This document shows positions 38,305 through 50,702 of a DNA stretch of 64,000 bases, piece by piece. How positions within the stretch are numbered: position 1 is the first letter of the stretch; every line of letters begins with the position of its first letter. The stretch is from Auanema rhodensis (Eukaryota > Nematoda > Chromadorea > Rhabditida > Rhabditidae). The stretch lies in contig OZ059895.1 in NCBI GenBank assembly GCA_964057225.1, positions 5,456,001 through 5,520,000 of the forward strand, written 5' to 3'. The notes beneath the pieces were generated by a model. The model was not told where the DNA came from and searched no databases. It saw nothing but the letters and a program-made list of their open reading frames with translations. Position numbers and translations under genes: made by a program.

Positions 38305-40023
38305 GTAAGAACCTGACCCGTGCTGTGTTTCTTGCAATTCAACACATTCAGTTTTTAGTCTGTGTCAAGCCATAACGTCTGCCCTTCTCATACATCGTCT
38401 TTGTGCTCCACCTACACCACTCTCCTCCGCTCCTCCCACCCTCTCTCTCTCCCTTCTTTCTGTATCCCTCTATTCGTTTTCTCTTTTATCATTACAAAAA
38501 CATTTCGAATAATTTCTTATATGATTTTCATGACTTTTCAAAATTTATGACGATGAATAACGTTTTTCTTCTAAGAAGAATGTTAAGAAAATTAATTTTT
38601 TGGGATCACTTTCCCAGGAACTAATTTTCTTCATTGACGTCTATTCGATGACTTACTCTCATATCTCATTATCATTCTATTCAAATCAAAAAGTTTTTCT
38701 TCTTAACTATATGCATATACTTAAGTATTAAATTATATCTAAACAGATGCCATAGTAGGTAAAACTCTCTCTTTGACGTTTTCTTTTCTCCTCTTCTTTC
38801 CATCCCTTTATATCTTTCTCTTTTCTATCTCTCAACTCTCTTTCTCTCTATCTCTCTCTCTTTCTCCCCTTTGATTTATATCTTTTACTTATTTTTGATT
38901 TCCAAACAATTTCACGATGCACATGTGATAGAGTAACGACCAACATGATCGACACGTGACTAGACAGTACGGTTTCATCGAATTAGTGTTATTGGTGAAA
39001 CATATTCAGATGGCGTATAGACTAAACGTCTTTCAGTAAGAACTTTCCTCCTTGTTGACAATTTGAAACTCCCCCCTCTCTCTCTTCCTTTTCTCTCTCT
39101 TCCTTCTCTCTCTATCTCTCAACTCTCTCTCTCTTACTCATCTCTACCTACTCATTCTCCCATTTAGATTGTGTCCTTACATACTATAGATTTCAATTGA
39201 AGCCTTATAGCCTAATGTTCCAACTTTTTCAAGTTTCAAGAACTTGAGATTTGTAAAACGTTACCAGACAATTATAGGTATTGAACCCAGTTTTCCTGTC
39301 ATACTAACTTGTTTCCTCTCGCTAAACCTTTTTTTACTAAAAAAAGAAAAATATTGGACGTCGAAAATCGTTGGCAAAACTAGACTTTAAATCGTTTGTG
39401 ACTAATCGTTTACCTACTTGAAACATATATACATCTGAAGTTTTTTCTGCTTTTCCTCTCTCCCTCCCCCTCTCTCTCTCTATCTATCTATTCTTCAAAC
39501 AAACTCTAAATTTAATTTTATCAACAAATTATAAACAACCTGAAACTCTGCAAGTATGGCACTCGGCACTTGTTGACTTCATCCATTTTCAACCATATCA
39601 TATGGTTATATGTTTAATTAAATATAAATATTGATATCTTCATATGTTTCGAAACCAATTATTTACTTTTCTTTTCAAAAAAAAATTCTTTTAGACTCTT
39701 CTTACCTGTTTTTTCAGACGCCGTCACTCTTGTCTATAACGTCAACTTAATTCTCATACTCATTGTCGTCGTTACTTCTGTTCATCTTATTTTTATATTT
39801 CTTAAGGAATCTTTCTCCTTATTCTATCAATCTATCTGAAAGTACAAATGTACTTTTGAATAAACGTTTGTTTTACCTTACATCTCTCTTACTCTTACTT
39901 ATCCCTTTCAAACTTTTATTTTATCAACTTGGCGCCTTGTTACTACTTTGTCATTTCTCTATATATTACATTCATTGATTATATATATTCCTTTACTATT
40001 CCTATGATTAAAATATTTTAATA

Positions 40024-40032
<9 letters not shown>

Positions 40033-40059
<27 letters not shown>

Positions 40060-40139
40060 TGTCTATCTCTCTCTCTCTTTCTCTCTCTGTCTATCTCTCT
40101 CTCTCTTTCTCTCTCTGTCTATTTCTCTCTCTCTTTCCC
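40033..40139. repeat. 28-bp CT-rich minisatellite
   Basis: The marker GTCTAT recurs at 40061, 40089 and 40117, giving a 28-bp unit (CT run, GTCTAT, CT run, TTT) in at least three copies plus flanking CT. It lies 67 bp before the acceptor at 40206, within the expected polypyrimidine and branch neighbourhood of that intron. Confidence 0.85.
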
Positions 40140-40216
40140 TGTTTTACATTTAACTCTCAGAGTTCTTTCTTTGTTTCTTTGCTAATCGTTATATATTGTT
40201 TTGCAGCAGAATAACA

Positions 40217-41382
40217 ATGAACCGTGTGGGCGTATTTGGGCAAATTTCTGAGATTAACGATCATCTGTTCCTTTCTGGAGCTGGAGTTCTTAAACCTGAT
40301 AAGATTCGAATGAAGAAAATCACATTTGTTGTTAATGCTACTACAGAAGAGCCAAATGCTTATATCCAAGGTAAGTAATACTATTCCATTTAAGTACATA
40401 ACATGCAAATCAATAGCTTTTTCGGAAATTAAATAAAAAATTAATTTCCTGAACTTTCTAAAGTCTCATGATAACATACATTTAGGAGTTGATTACTTGA
40501 AAATTCGTATTGATGATCATCCAGCTGCTCGTTTGAGTGAATATTTTGATCAAGTTGCTGATAAAATCAAATGTGTGAAGGTTTGACTATCATGTTCAAG
40601 CTCTTTAAAGCATTAATTCATAGGAGCGGGGAGGCAAGACCTTGGTTCATTGTATGGCTGGTGTCTCAAGATCAGCTTCGTTGGTAATGGTCTACTTGGT
40701 GAAATACGAAAAGATGTCTTTGAGACAAGCCTACCATTATGTTAAATCTGCGAGGTCTGTAATTCGACCAAACATCGGATTCTGGAAGCAAATGGTTGAC
40801 TACGAGAAGAAAATTCGAGGTAAGAAGATTTTCTGAAAGATTCCAGCTTATCTTCGTGAAACATACACATTATTTTATACTATATTTCTTTGTTTAGGAA
40901 CAACATCCGTATCAATGGTTCAAACACCTCAATGTGATTTACCCATTCCGGATTTGTATTGTGAAGATTTGAAACGTCTGTGCTTAACTTCAACTCCAAG
41001 CTTGTTACGTGGGCCACCAACAAGCTACAGCTCACATCGTTCATATGTTCCACAATCCAATATTAGCTTAGCATCATCTAAACGACGTGGATATTCGGCC
41101 AGGTACAGTAATCTGAATTTCTTTCCTACCTTTTTCTCATTTTTTTTTTCATTTGCAAATTCATTTCACATACAATATATCTTATATTACAGCAGCTTAC
41201 GTCCGTCAATGTCAGCATCACCATCTTTGTCATCTGGACGTCGTTCAACTTCGCCAGCAGCTTCAACATTAGCAATGACGTCATATTCATTGTTCAGCCC
41301 AGCACCTTCACGCAAATCTCGCGACAGTCTATTCAGCATCTATACTAGTAATCCTCGTCATACGTTCTTTTCAGCCTTCTGA
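40217..41382 (+). CDS. Atypical dual-specificity phosphatase (DUSP14/18/21-like)
   Basis: Five exons (40217-40370, 40486-40580, 40624-40819, 40898-41102, 41193-41382) encode 279 residues. The phosphatase domain covers about residues 5-145. It starts VGVFGQISEINDHLFLSG, has the general-acid loop IDDHP (Asp62), then the catalytic P-loop HCMAGVSRS (Cys93, Arg99). It continues with QAYHYVKSARSVIRPNIGFW, the signature of the DUSP14/DUSP18/DUSP21/DUSP28 group, and there is no MAP-kinase-binding domain. Residues about 150-279 form a Ser/Thr/Pro/Arg-rich tail with no domain (SPSLSSGRRSTSP), absent from the roughly 190-residue vertebrate members and possibly phosphorylated. A TTTTGCAG acceptor ends 10 bp before the ATG, from a trans-spliced leader or an upstream exon. 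Substrate unknown. Confidence 0.92.
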
Positions 41383-42792
41383 AGGTGATCAAATATCTTT
41401 TACCATATACAACAAGACAGTATTAAGAATAACATCACTTCATATTTTTTTATTTTTCTTATATAGTTTAGTTTTGCCCCGGTTTTTACATCGAAATCAA
41501 TATTTTATCAGACATCATCGAAATAATTCTTTCTGAATACATCAACTTCTAGCCTTCTGTATAGAACTTTCGGCTCTGCTGCAGTTGTTGCCACCCATCT
41601 AAGAGAAATAACATTTATCTCGCAATGGGTTACTGGCTCAACAGCAGAAAAACCCAGCTTGGCTTCTAGCCTGACTTGCTCTCCTATCGTTTGGTTTTTT
41701 CATTTATTTACTTTCGTGGAAATTCAGACACATATAGCATATGGCAATGATTGTGAGTATCTCTTCTTCACTCTCTTATCGGGTTAGACAACGAAAATAA
41801 CGGACCGGAATTCGTGTATCTCTTACATCACTCCTTATTCATCCAAAATTCCGAACTTTTCGATAATGTTTGACATTCAAACCGCAAGACTTTAATTTTT
41901 TCTTTTTCTTCATCTAACAAAAATATATTAAGCTTTTACAAAATATTTCTGATTTTGATTGAAATTTCCAAAAAAAAGTTTTTTTTTTAATCTTTTCATA
42001 AAAAAACTAAAAATGTTTACAAAAAACCAAAAACATATAATGGATTCTGTCCGCTTAACTTCCAAAGTCAGTCGGATTTTAGACTTTTTTTCTAAACTTA
42101 AAGCTCAAAAAAAGTTTTTCCTTTTTATTACATTTTTTCTCTCAAAAAGTATAAATCGTGTACATAAAAATGATATTTTATAGTTTATAATATGTAAAAT
42201 CAAGCTTTTATTATGTATGTTTCAATTTTTTCAAATACAAGCATTGAATTTGCTTTTTTTTGTTTAATTTGATGTTCACAACATGCTATAATCTTCATAA
42301 CTATGTATATAATTAATTTTGCTTAAGTTTAATGTGAGATAAAGCATTAGATCAATTAGTATTTCTCAAATTTGTAATTTCTATTACGGAATGTAAAACT
42401 TTATAGTTAAAGGATTATATATATATATGTATACATATAGTGAAATTTGTACAAAAAAAAAGGAATTTTCTCAATAAATAACCAAAGAAATGAAAAAAGG
42501 CAAATAAAAACAAAAATATCACCCACATATCTTTGGCTGACAAGAAAAAATATTATGTAAACTGTATGAAGTTTACTATAATGTAGTTAAGTATAAAATA
42601 CATTTATAAATATATACAGAAAAATGTTATTTTTTCTTCATTTTCTTCATAAAAAATATATTTTTGAACCCGAAAAATATTGGCAAAGCGACTATCATGA
42701 CGCAGATTACATATCATAGTATATACAAGCTTCTTACAAAGAAGAGAATTGTGGGACAAATAAAAAGAAAAGAAAAAGAAGAGAAATCATAT
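41383..42792. other. 3' region of the phosphatase gene, convergent with the MCTP gene
   Basis: T-rich region between two convergent stops. AATAAA at 42473-42478 is the first convincing + strand poly(A) signal and would give a 3' UTR of about 1.1 kb. The stretch 41570-41690 is less biased but has no supported ORF. Confidence 0.5.
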
Positions 42793-45700
42793 TCATTTAG
42801 ATTTACGTTCCTTAGTTGAATCAGCTCGTTCAACTAATATATCTCTCCATTCATTCTATAACATTATAAATATATGTAAATAATATACTAATTATGAAAC
42901 ATACCAGATCAGCATCTGATGGAACACGAGATAAGAAGTCTAATAACTCATTATTATCCATGTAATGTGGATTTATCAACTTTTTTGAAAACTTATTAAT
43001 ACCTAAATACAATAATATAATTAAAAAACTATAATTATAAATATACTAACCCCATATCATAACCAGTGTACGAATTGGAATAAGATATAGTAATATAGTT
43101 ATTAAGCTTAAAACAATTACAGCTAACCATGAAAGCCATGTATTTGTAAAATTGAATGTACTATAATAAAAATTATTAAAAACAAGAAATAGATTAGAAA
43201 ACAAACTTTTTAATCCTTTGAAGTAATGTAGAGATGAAAACAAGTAGATTTTGGACAACTGTTAGGGTTTCTTGTACAGATGATAATGTATCACGTAATG
43301 AGGTTGTTGTCTAAAATATAAAATAAATATACATATAGTTAATATAATAAAGATATTACCTTAGCATCATCCGTTGTATCTTCAACTTTGGTCAATGAAA
43401 GTGATCGTGGTATATGATTGGATACATTACGATATAGAAGACATCGAGCAAATAACAATAGAAGTATAATAGGTAAATGATATAATTGAACATAATATGC
43501 GATTAACATAAACAACTGAAACATACATTATTGAATAAGATGAATAGTTAAGCTTGAAATTTACCACAAAGGCTATGACAGAGCGAGGTGTTGATTCCCA
43601 ATCAAAGCAACTATGAACATAGTTATTCATTTCGATAACACCCATAGCAAATTCTTTGATTTCCATTACAGTATTTCGGAAAATACTAGCCTAAAACATT
43701 CAAATATTCTTCTCAACATGATTAACTTCAAAGTAAAACCTTAAACTTGGGTTCCTGTTCAATATACTTCTTTTCACGAGGATTAAACGTACGAACTGCT
43801 GCTCGAATCTTAATATCATGTTGTATAGTTATAGTTAATTATATATAATTAATTATAGTTACTTATATTAAATACTAACCGGATTCCAAATAACATCTAA
43901 TTCCAAAAGAACTTCTCCTTTAACACGATTTTGCAATTTTTTGTCTTTTAGTGCGAACCATCGACGTTCACAATTACGAATCTTAAATATGTATATTATG
44001 CTATTTTATATGATATATTATATATAATCATACCGACATAAGTGGTATGGATATTTTGCCAAGAAATTCAAATTTATTATTTGGATCCTCATCATAGATA
44101 GTTACTTCCAAGCATGTATGAATATCCTTCACATTGCTATAAATTATAAATTAATTATATATTTATAGTTAAGCTTTACAATGTGAACAGCTTATTCCAT
44201 TGTGGATGTAGTGTCTTGTACTCAGTATGGGTTTGTAATCGAGCATTGACCAGTTCCAACACAGCAAAAGGATCACTTTTACCTCCAAGATCTTTTGATT
44301 GCAGATTTTCTGCTCGAAATACTGTAATGATATGATGAACAGTGAGTGATACATACGTTACATACGTGAACTTTCACGTATATGTTACGTGAAAGTTCAC
44401 GTATGAGAGAAAGACATCTTGCTCTGCTATAGGTTATAATTGAAAAAGAATATATATTTTTTAAATAAAAAAAAATAACATAAATCAATATTATAATATA
44501 CCTTTTACAGTTAATGTACCAATATCCTTCATATTTGAAACAGTTGAACTTAAATGCTGAAATGAAATTGTAAAATATGATGAATTACGCTTAATGAATA
44601 CACATACATATCTTCCTATAACAGCATTTCTTACATCATTTTGACTGAATTCAGTTAAATCCACGACAGAATCATTTGATTGACTTCCGGATACAGTTAT
44701 TAATAGTAAAATACTTCCAGCCATTTCATCCAAATCATACCATTTTTGGACAGTTTGATCACGTGGAAGTTCCGAAAGATCTACACAAGTTCTATAAGAA
44801 ATTTAATGAATAGATATGAATATAATAAAAATTTCATTTACTAACTTTCCAAGTATTGTATTTGTTTTCTTATCATGACACATAACTTCTAGTTTATCGC
44901 TACCATGCTCATAGATATGTAAGTCAAATTGCTCAATCCACTTTGGCTCACATGTTCTCGTACATGTCTGAATATAAAAAAGCTTATAACAAGAGTTAAA
45001 GCATAATCAACATACTTTACTTTTGTATTTTTCACATCCCAACTTGAATTTACAGCATGGATCAGGTGGTTGTGTCATATTATAATTAACTGCTAGACCT
45101 TTACCTTCAACCAAAACTATGTTGACTATAGATGACCACATTTGAACCACTATATATAGTAAATAATTAAATATTATTATATAAGATATTAGTGAATCAT
45201 ACATTTTTCCCGTTTCTTTTGTGTTTCAGTGAGTATACCCCTATTTGATTTTTGTAAAAACTGAAAATAAATTAATAATTGAAGATTATTTTATTATTAT
45301 TATTATTTTAAACTTTATCAACTATAATAAGCTTTAAAGTTTAATTCCTATTAATAATAAACATACGTTATCACGTTCTTGAGCAGTTAACGGTGTTATA
45401 GTTAACGATAAAGTAACTATTCCTAGATCTTCAGATGCATTATTTTCATCTTCAAGAATTACAGTACTTTCAAATGGTCTAATAATAATTTTAATATTTA
45501 AATTTAAATATTAATATATACATACGTGAACCATTTAACTCGTGATATATCAATAGATGCTCCACCCATAAAGTCATCTGTACAGAAACGATCATAGTCA
45601 TAAACCTGAAATGAAAAAAATTGTTAAACAGATATACTATTATTAGATTTATCTATATGTATAGTTAAGATTAATTTATATTCATATATGTATAATTACA

Positions 45701-48700
45701 TATAATTAATATATAAATACCTCTATATTGATTGGAGTTGTCATATCCTCAACAAGCATTTGAAATTCTTCTTCCCAAACAGGATTTAAACATTTAAAAA
45801 CTGTTAAACTCTTATATACAATTTTATCTTTGTAACGAAATTTCACATATGGATCAGAACTTCCTATAATAATATATAATTAAGTAATTATTATTAATTA
45901 TAAATAATAATTAAAAAGAAAAATTAAACTAAGCATACCTGAAGCATCACGAACAGCCAATCCATTTCCTTCTTTTAATCGAATTTTTAATAATAATGTC
46001 ACATAATTAACATCTGTGCTAGTATTAACATCCAATACTGCCTATAAAACAATTATTTTTATTTTTTCAATAAATATGAAAAAAAATTTTTAATTTTTTA
46101 ATTAAATTTAATAAATAATAATTATAATAAAGCATGCATATAAGTAAGAAGCTTCTTCTTATGTTATACAATCTAATTCTTACCAAATCAGCTTCCTTTT
46201 CAAATGAAATACGTTTGATAAGTGTACGTAAACGGTCAGTCATATTAATAAAATTTAAAAACAAAGAAATATATGTTTTTGGAAAGAAACAAATGGATAT
46301 TGTGAGGAAACAAAAAACAAAAAAACCCAAAATCAATGACTGGCTTCACTTCAGTAGCTATCCAATGAAATCAAGCTCTTCTCTCTTTTCTTGGCTTAGC
46401 TTAGAAGTGAATTAGAGTTCCAAAAATCCTTCCTATTTGTTGTTTTTTTTTTGGGAAAAAATTGCTTTTGATTGAAAAAAGGAAAGAAATTTTTTTGGGT
46501 CTATTATTAAGTCGAGAACAAGTTAGGACGAATAGATAATACTGATCAATTTGAATATGATATTTCCATATTTAGTAGATAGGTAGATAGATACCGTGAT
46601 AGAGAGGGAAATAGAGAGAGAGAGAAAAAGAGAGGGAGAGATAGCTCGTGACCAAATGAGACAAACAGGTTAGTCAGATTAGGAAAAAATGAAAAAAAAA
46701 ATTCAAAGTCGGTTGCTTAAGCGGAAGGAATGATGAAGATGTAAAGCTGAATGTAAACGTATGTTTATCATATTTAAAGTGAAATTATTTTATAAAAAAA
46801 AATAAAATTACTACCTCATTTGCATTTTCATTAGATGGAACAAGGCAAGATGAAGATGATCTATCGTCGTCAAAAAAAGGCAAAAATCGGACTTTCAATC
46901 GTTTCAGTGGCATATTCAGATCATATTTCATTATGATTCATTAAGCTTGAGCTCCAACGTGATTCAACTTATGCTTATGTCAAAAAGATAATGCTTCGAA
47001 AAAAAAAACGATTTTCAAACGCAAAACATACGAATGACTAAACGGATAGTGTTGGTATATTGAAAAAATAATATAGAACCTTACAGAGAAAGAGAAAGAG
47101 AGAGAGAGAGAGAGAGGGGGGGAGTGAGAAAAAAAGGAATAAAGAGAGAGCTTTTGCTATGAAAATCATTGATCAGATCATTGAAACCCATATAAATATC
47201 CTATTTTTGGTTTATATAATCATACAAATGTAAATCTTTATGAAAAAAAAACATAAAGACGAGAGAGAAAGAGCAAGAGAAAAGCTAAAAAGCTTCATAA
47301 AGGATCATCAATCGTTGCAAACTATGTATAACTATACATATACATATTCATATAATAATAATAAATCAATAAATCAATAGATATTATTTAAAAATAAAAA
47401 TAGATCTTACCTTAGGAGTGATTGCATCTTCTTTTGTTAGAAATCCATCTTCCTTGATGTCATAACTCTCAAAAGATCGTAGAGCTTTCGGTTTTCTATA
47501 ATAAAATCTCATGAAATATCAATAATTTATAAAGCATTTATGTGAAAATATTTGAAAAAATATTCAAATTCATCAAAAAAAAATCGAACCTAATTGGAGT
47601 GATTGTAGCAAAAAGCTTCCATAAACGATGACGTCGCGTATGAGGCGACATTTGAACTGAAAAAATAATAATTTTATTACAAACATAGTTGAAAAACGGA
47701 AGAAATTGAAAATATAAAATAATATTTGAGATGAACTGAATATTTTACTTATAGATTTTTGAAACTAAAATGCTAATTAGATAGAATATACATATAATAT
47801 ATATTTATATATTTCAGTTTTCAATGCTAAGTTTCAACAAACGTTTATATGAATAGAAGAATAAGAAAAATTGTTTTTCTTAGAATTTTACATTGGTACC
47901 ATTTGTTGCGATGCGAAATTTTAAAATAATATAATTAGTATAATTTAAGTGGGCTGACTAGGAAAAAGTTTTTTTCTTTGCAAAAAAAAATTTAATTGTT
48001 TTGGCTCGTAAAATATGCGGAAAGTCTCTTATGAAGTCTCAAAAATTAGTATTCGGCTTATTTAGATCATGGTGCCATGTAAGAAAAGAGAAGAAGTTGC
48101 TAATCGGGGATGAGAAGATGGGTAGAGAGAGTGGAGCGAAATAGGAAAGAAAATCAGGAATACAGGATATGTACACAGCTGCAGCAAGCTAGAAGACATG
48201 CTCAAGCCTTCAGGCAATAATTAAACTCGATAACTGGCAGAGAAAATAGAAAAAAACTGAAAATGAGCTGAGAAAAGAAGACATCGTGAATGTTGTGCAC
48301 GTTGTAGACGACGACGACGACGACGACGACAACGACGTCGACGACAATGACAATGACATGAGCACAGAATAAGAGCAGTCAGTAAAAGCTGAAAAAAAGG
48401 CAAAATTTTTACAATGAATTGCATGAATGAGAATAAGCCGAAAAAACGTTTTCCTTCTCAATCGGTTTGCCTTTTTTTCCCGCCAATTCGACTGATTGCT
48501 TTTAGTTGTCGATGAGCATTTTGCTTTTCCATTTTGGACAACAAACTATTTCAATTCCATTTAAAACATACAGAAAGACAGACAACTTGAAACAGATCTA
48601 TGTTGTCATTAAATAACACAGAAACACACAAAAAAAACAAACAAACATACAATATGTAAATATGTAAACAAAAATAGAAACAAAAAACAATAAGACAGGT

Positions 48701-49409
48701 ACAATTTCAACAAATGAGGGGGAGGGTGGAGGGGGAACAATGAATAGCTAGAAAATCTTAATCTACTTGTCATCTATCGTCTTTGAATGGTCAAAATGAA
48801 AATAGTTATAGTAAGAATATATAAATTAAATAAAAAAATAAATATATTATAATCAATTATTTATATTATATAATAAAAATAATTATTATAGTCAATGCAT
48901 CCGCTCAGCTAATTACATGTGTGCAGGCAAAAATGATCGAAAATAGATTTAAAGGCAAATCACGCATGATGATAATTGTCTAATTCAGTACACGTGAAGA
49001 GTTACTGATTAGCATATTAAACAAGAATTATGATTTTCAATCAAAGAATGAAGACATATGTACTAACTATATACATATAGTTAGTATAATAACTATATGA
49101 ATATATATATAATATAATTTATATGAAATAAACATAAATAAATATAAAAATATTCATTTTATTTAAAAATAAAATAAAAAATTGAAATTTTGAATGAAAA
49201 ATGAATTTAAAAAGAACGAAATGATCAGAATTTATAGAAAAATTAGTAAATTTATTATCTGATCAACATATAATTTAAATCACAAACACATAGTTACATA
49301 AACATTCTATTGATTTTCTAATCAATTAATGTAGTTATTGAAAAATTAATGGATAAATAGAAGTCTAAAGAAACAAAAAGATTGTATAAAGAAAGAAATC
49401 ACAAGGGAG

Positions 49410-49478
<69 letters not shown>

Positions 49479-50625
49479 TGAGAGAGAAAGGATGAGAGAG
49501 AGAGAGAAAGAGGAAGGACCAACAAATGGTTAAGTAATGGATGAATAAAGATTAAGATAAGCAACATGATGTACGGTAGTAAATAGGTAAAATATGAAAT
49601 ACTTAACAAGGCTAGAATCAATCATAATATGTTTTTATATATAAATAATAAAATATTGATTAATTATTTTGAATCTTCTGATAAGATTTGAAAAGAAAAA
49701 AAAGGTTTTTGTGTGTAGTGTGAAAGTATTTTTAAAGGTTTATCAAGCATGATCTACGACCAGTCAAACCATGTATGTTAAAAAGTTTTGCCTACTGGTA
49801 GCTAGATTTTGGTCATAATGAAAAGATAATAATAATAATTATTACTAATTCCTATCATCTTTATAATTATTATTCAAATATTTAAAAAAATATAATTAAC
49901 TAACCTATTTGCTGTATTTGATCTACACTTTGAGCTAATTCATATGACGAATCGTTTGATGGACCAGCACAACCAAGTCTTTCTTAAATAAAAAATATTA
50001 TTTATGTATGTTTCAATGAAATATAATAATATTGTGATTATTATATCTTTATTCATATATTAAGAAGTAGTAAGCAATACATTGTATGATAGCTTTTCTT
50101 TAGTTTAATGGATGGATTATCTTTTATTCAAATAAACAGAACGTTTTTTTTAAAAAAAAAGAAATACAAAGAGACACATGATATTATAAAGATTATTGTT
50201 AATTTAAAACTTAATTGAGTATTTTAAAAGCTTCAGTTTATGAATATTGATGAAGGAACAAAGAACATACAGCGAAAAGCAAGAATGCACTGAAATGGTA
50301 TTCTAGTTGAGTGATGAACAAATGTCTAATAATTATTGTCTTGGTGGACTCTTGTTTCGAAACGATGAAAAAAATGGGAAAAAAACATGTGTACAACGCT
50401 TTCTGAAGATATAGTGAAGATGAAAATGATGATATTTGAAGGAAATAAATGAATTTCCATTTATAGTCATTTCTTCTCTTATTTCACTTCAAGCCAAACC
50501 ACCTCAATCATTTTCTTTTTTTAGGTTTCCTTTCATTCTTTTTTTTTTTATTTTAATTTTATATTTCATGAAAATTATGGGTTATCATAAGGTAAATGGG
50601 CTATTCTTTCTTACTACTTTCTCCC

Positions 50626-50702
<77 letters not shown>

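Noticed and set aside
48210-48461. Poly-Ser and poly-Arg ORFs
   Set aside because: Translation of the GAC trinucleotide repeat inside an MCTP intron.
49061-49086. 12-bp inverted repeat TACTAACTATAT with 2-bp spacer
   Set aside because: Built from low-complexity TA sequence; similar partial palindromes recur near 28.1 and 56.7 kb and are expected in such A/T-rich DNA.
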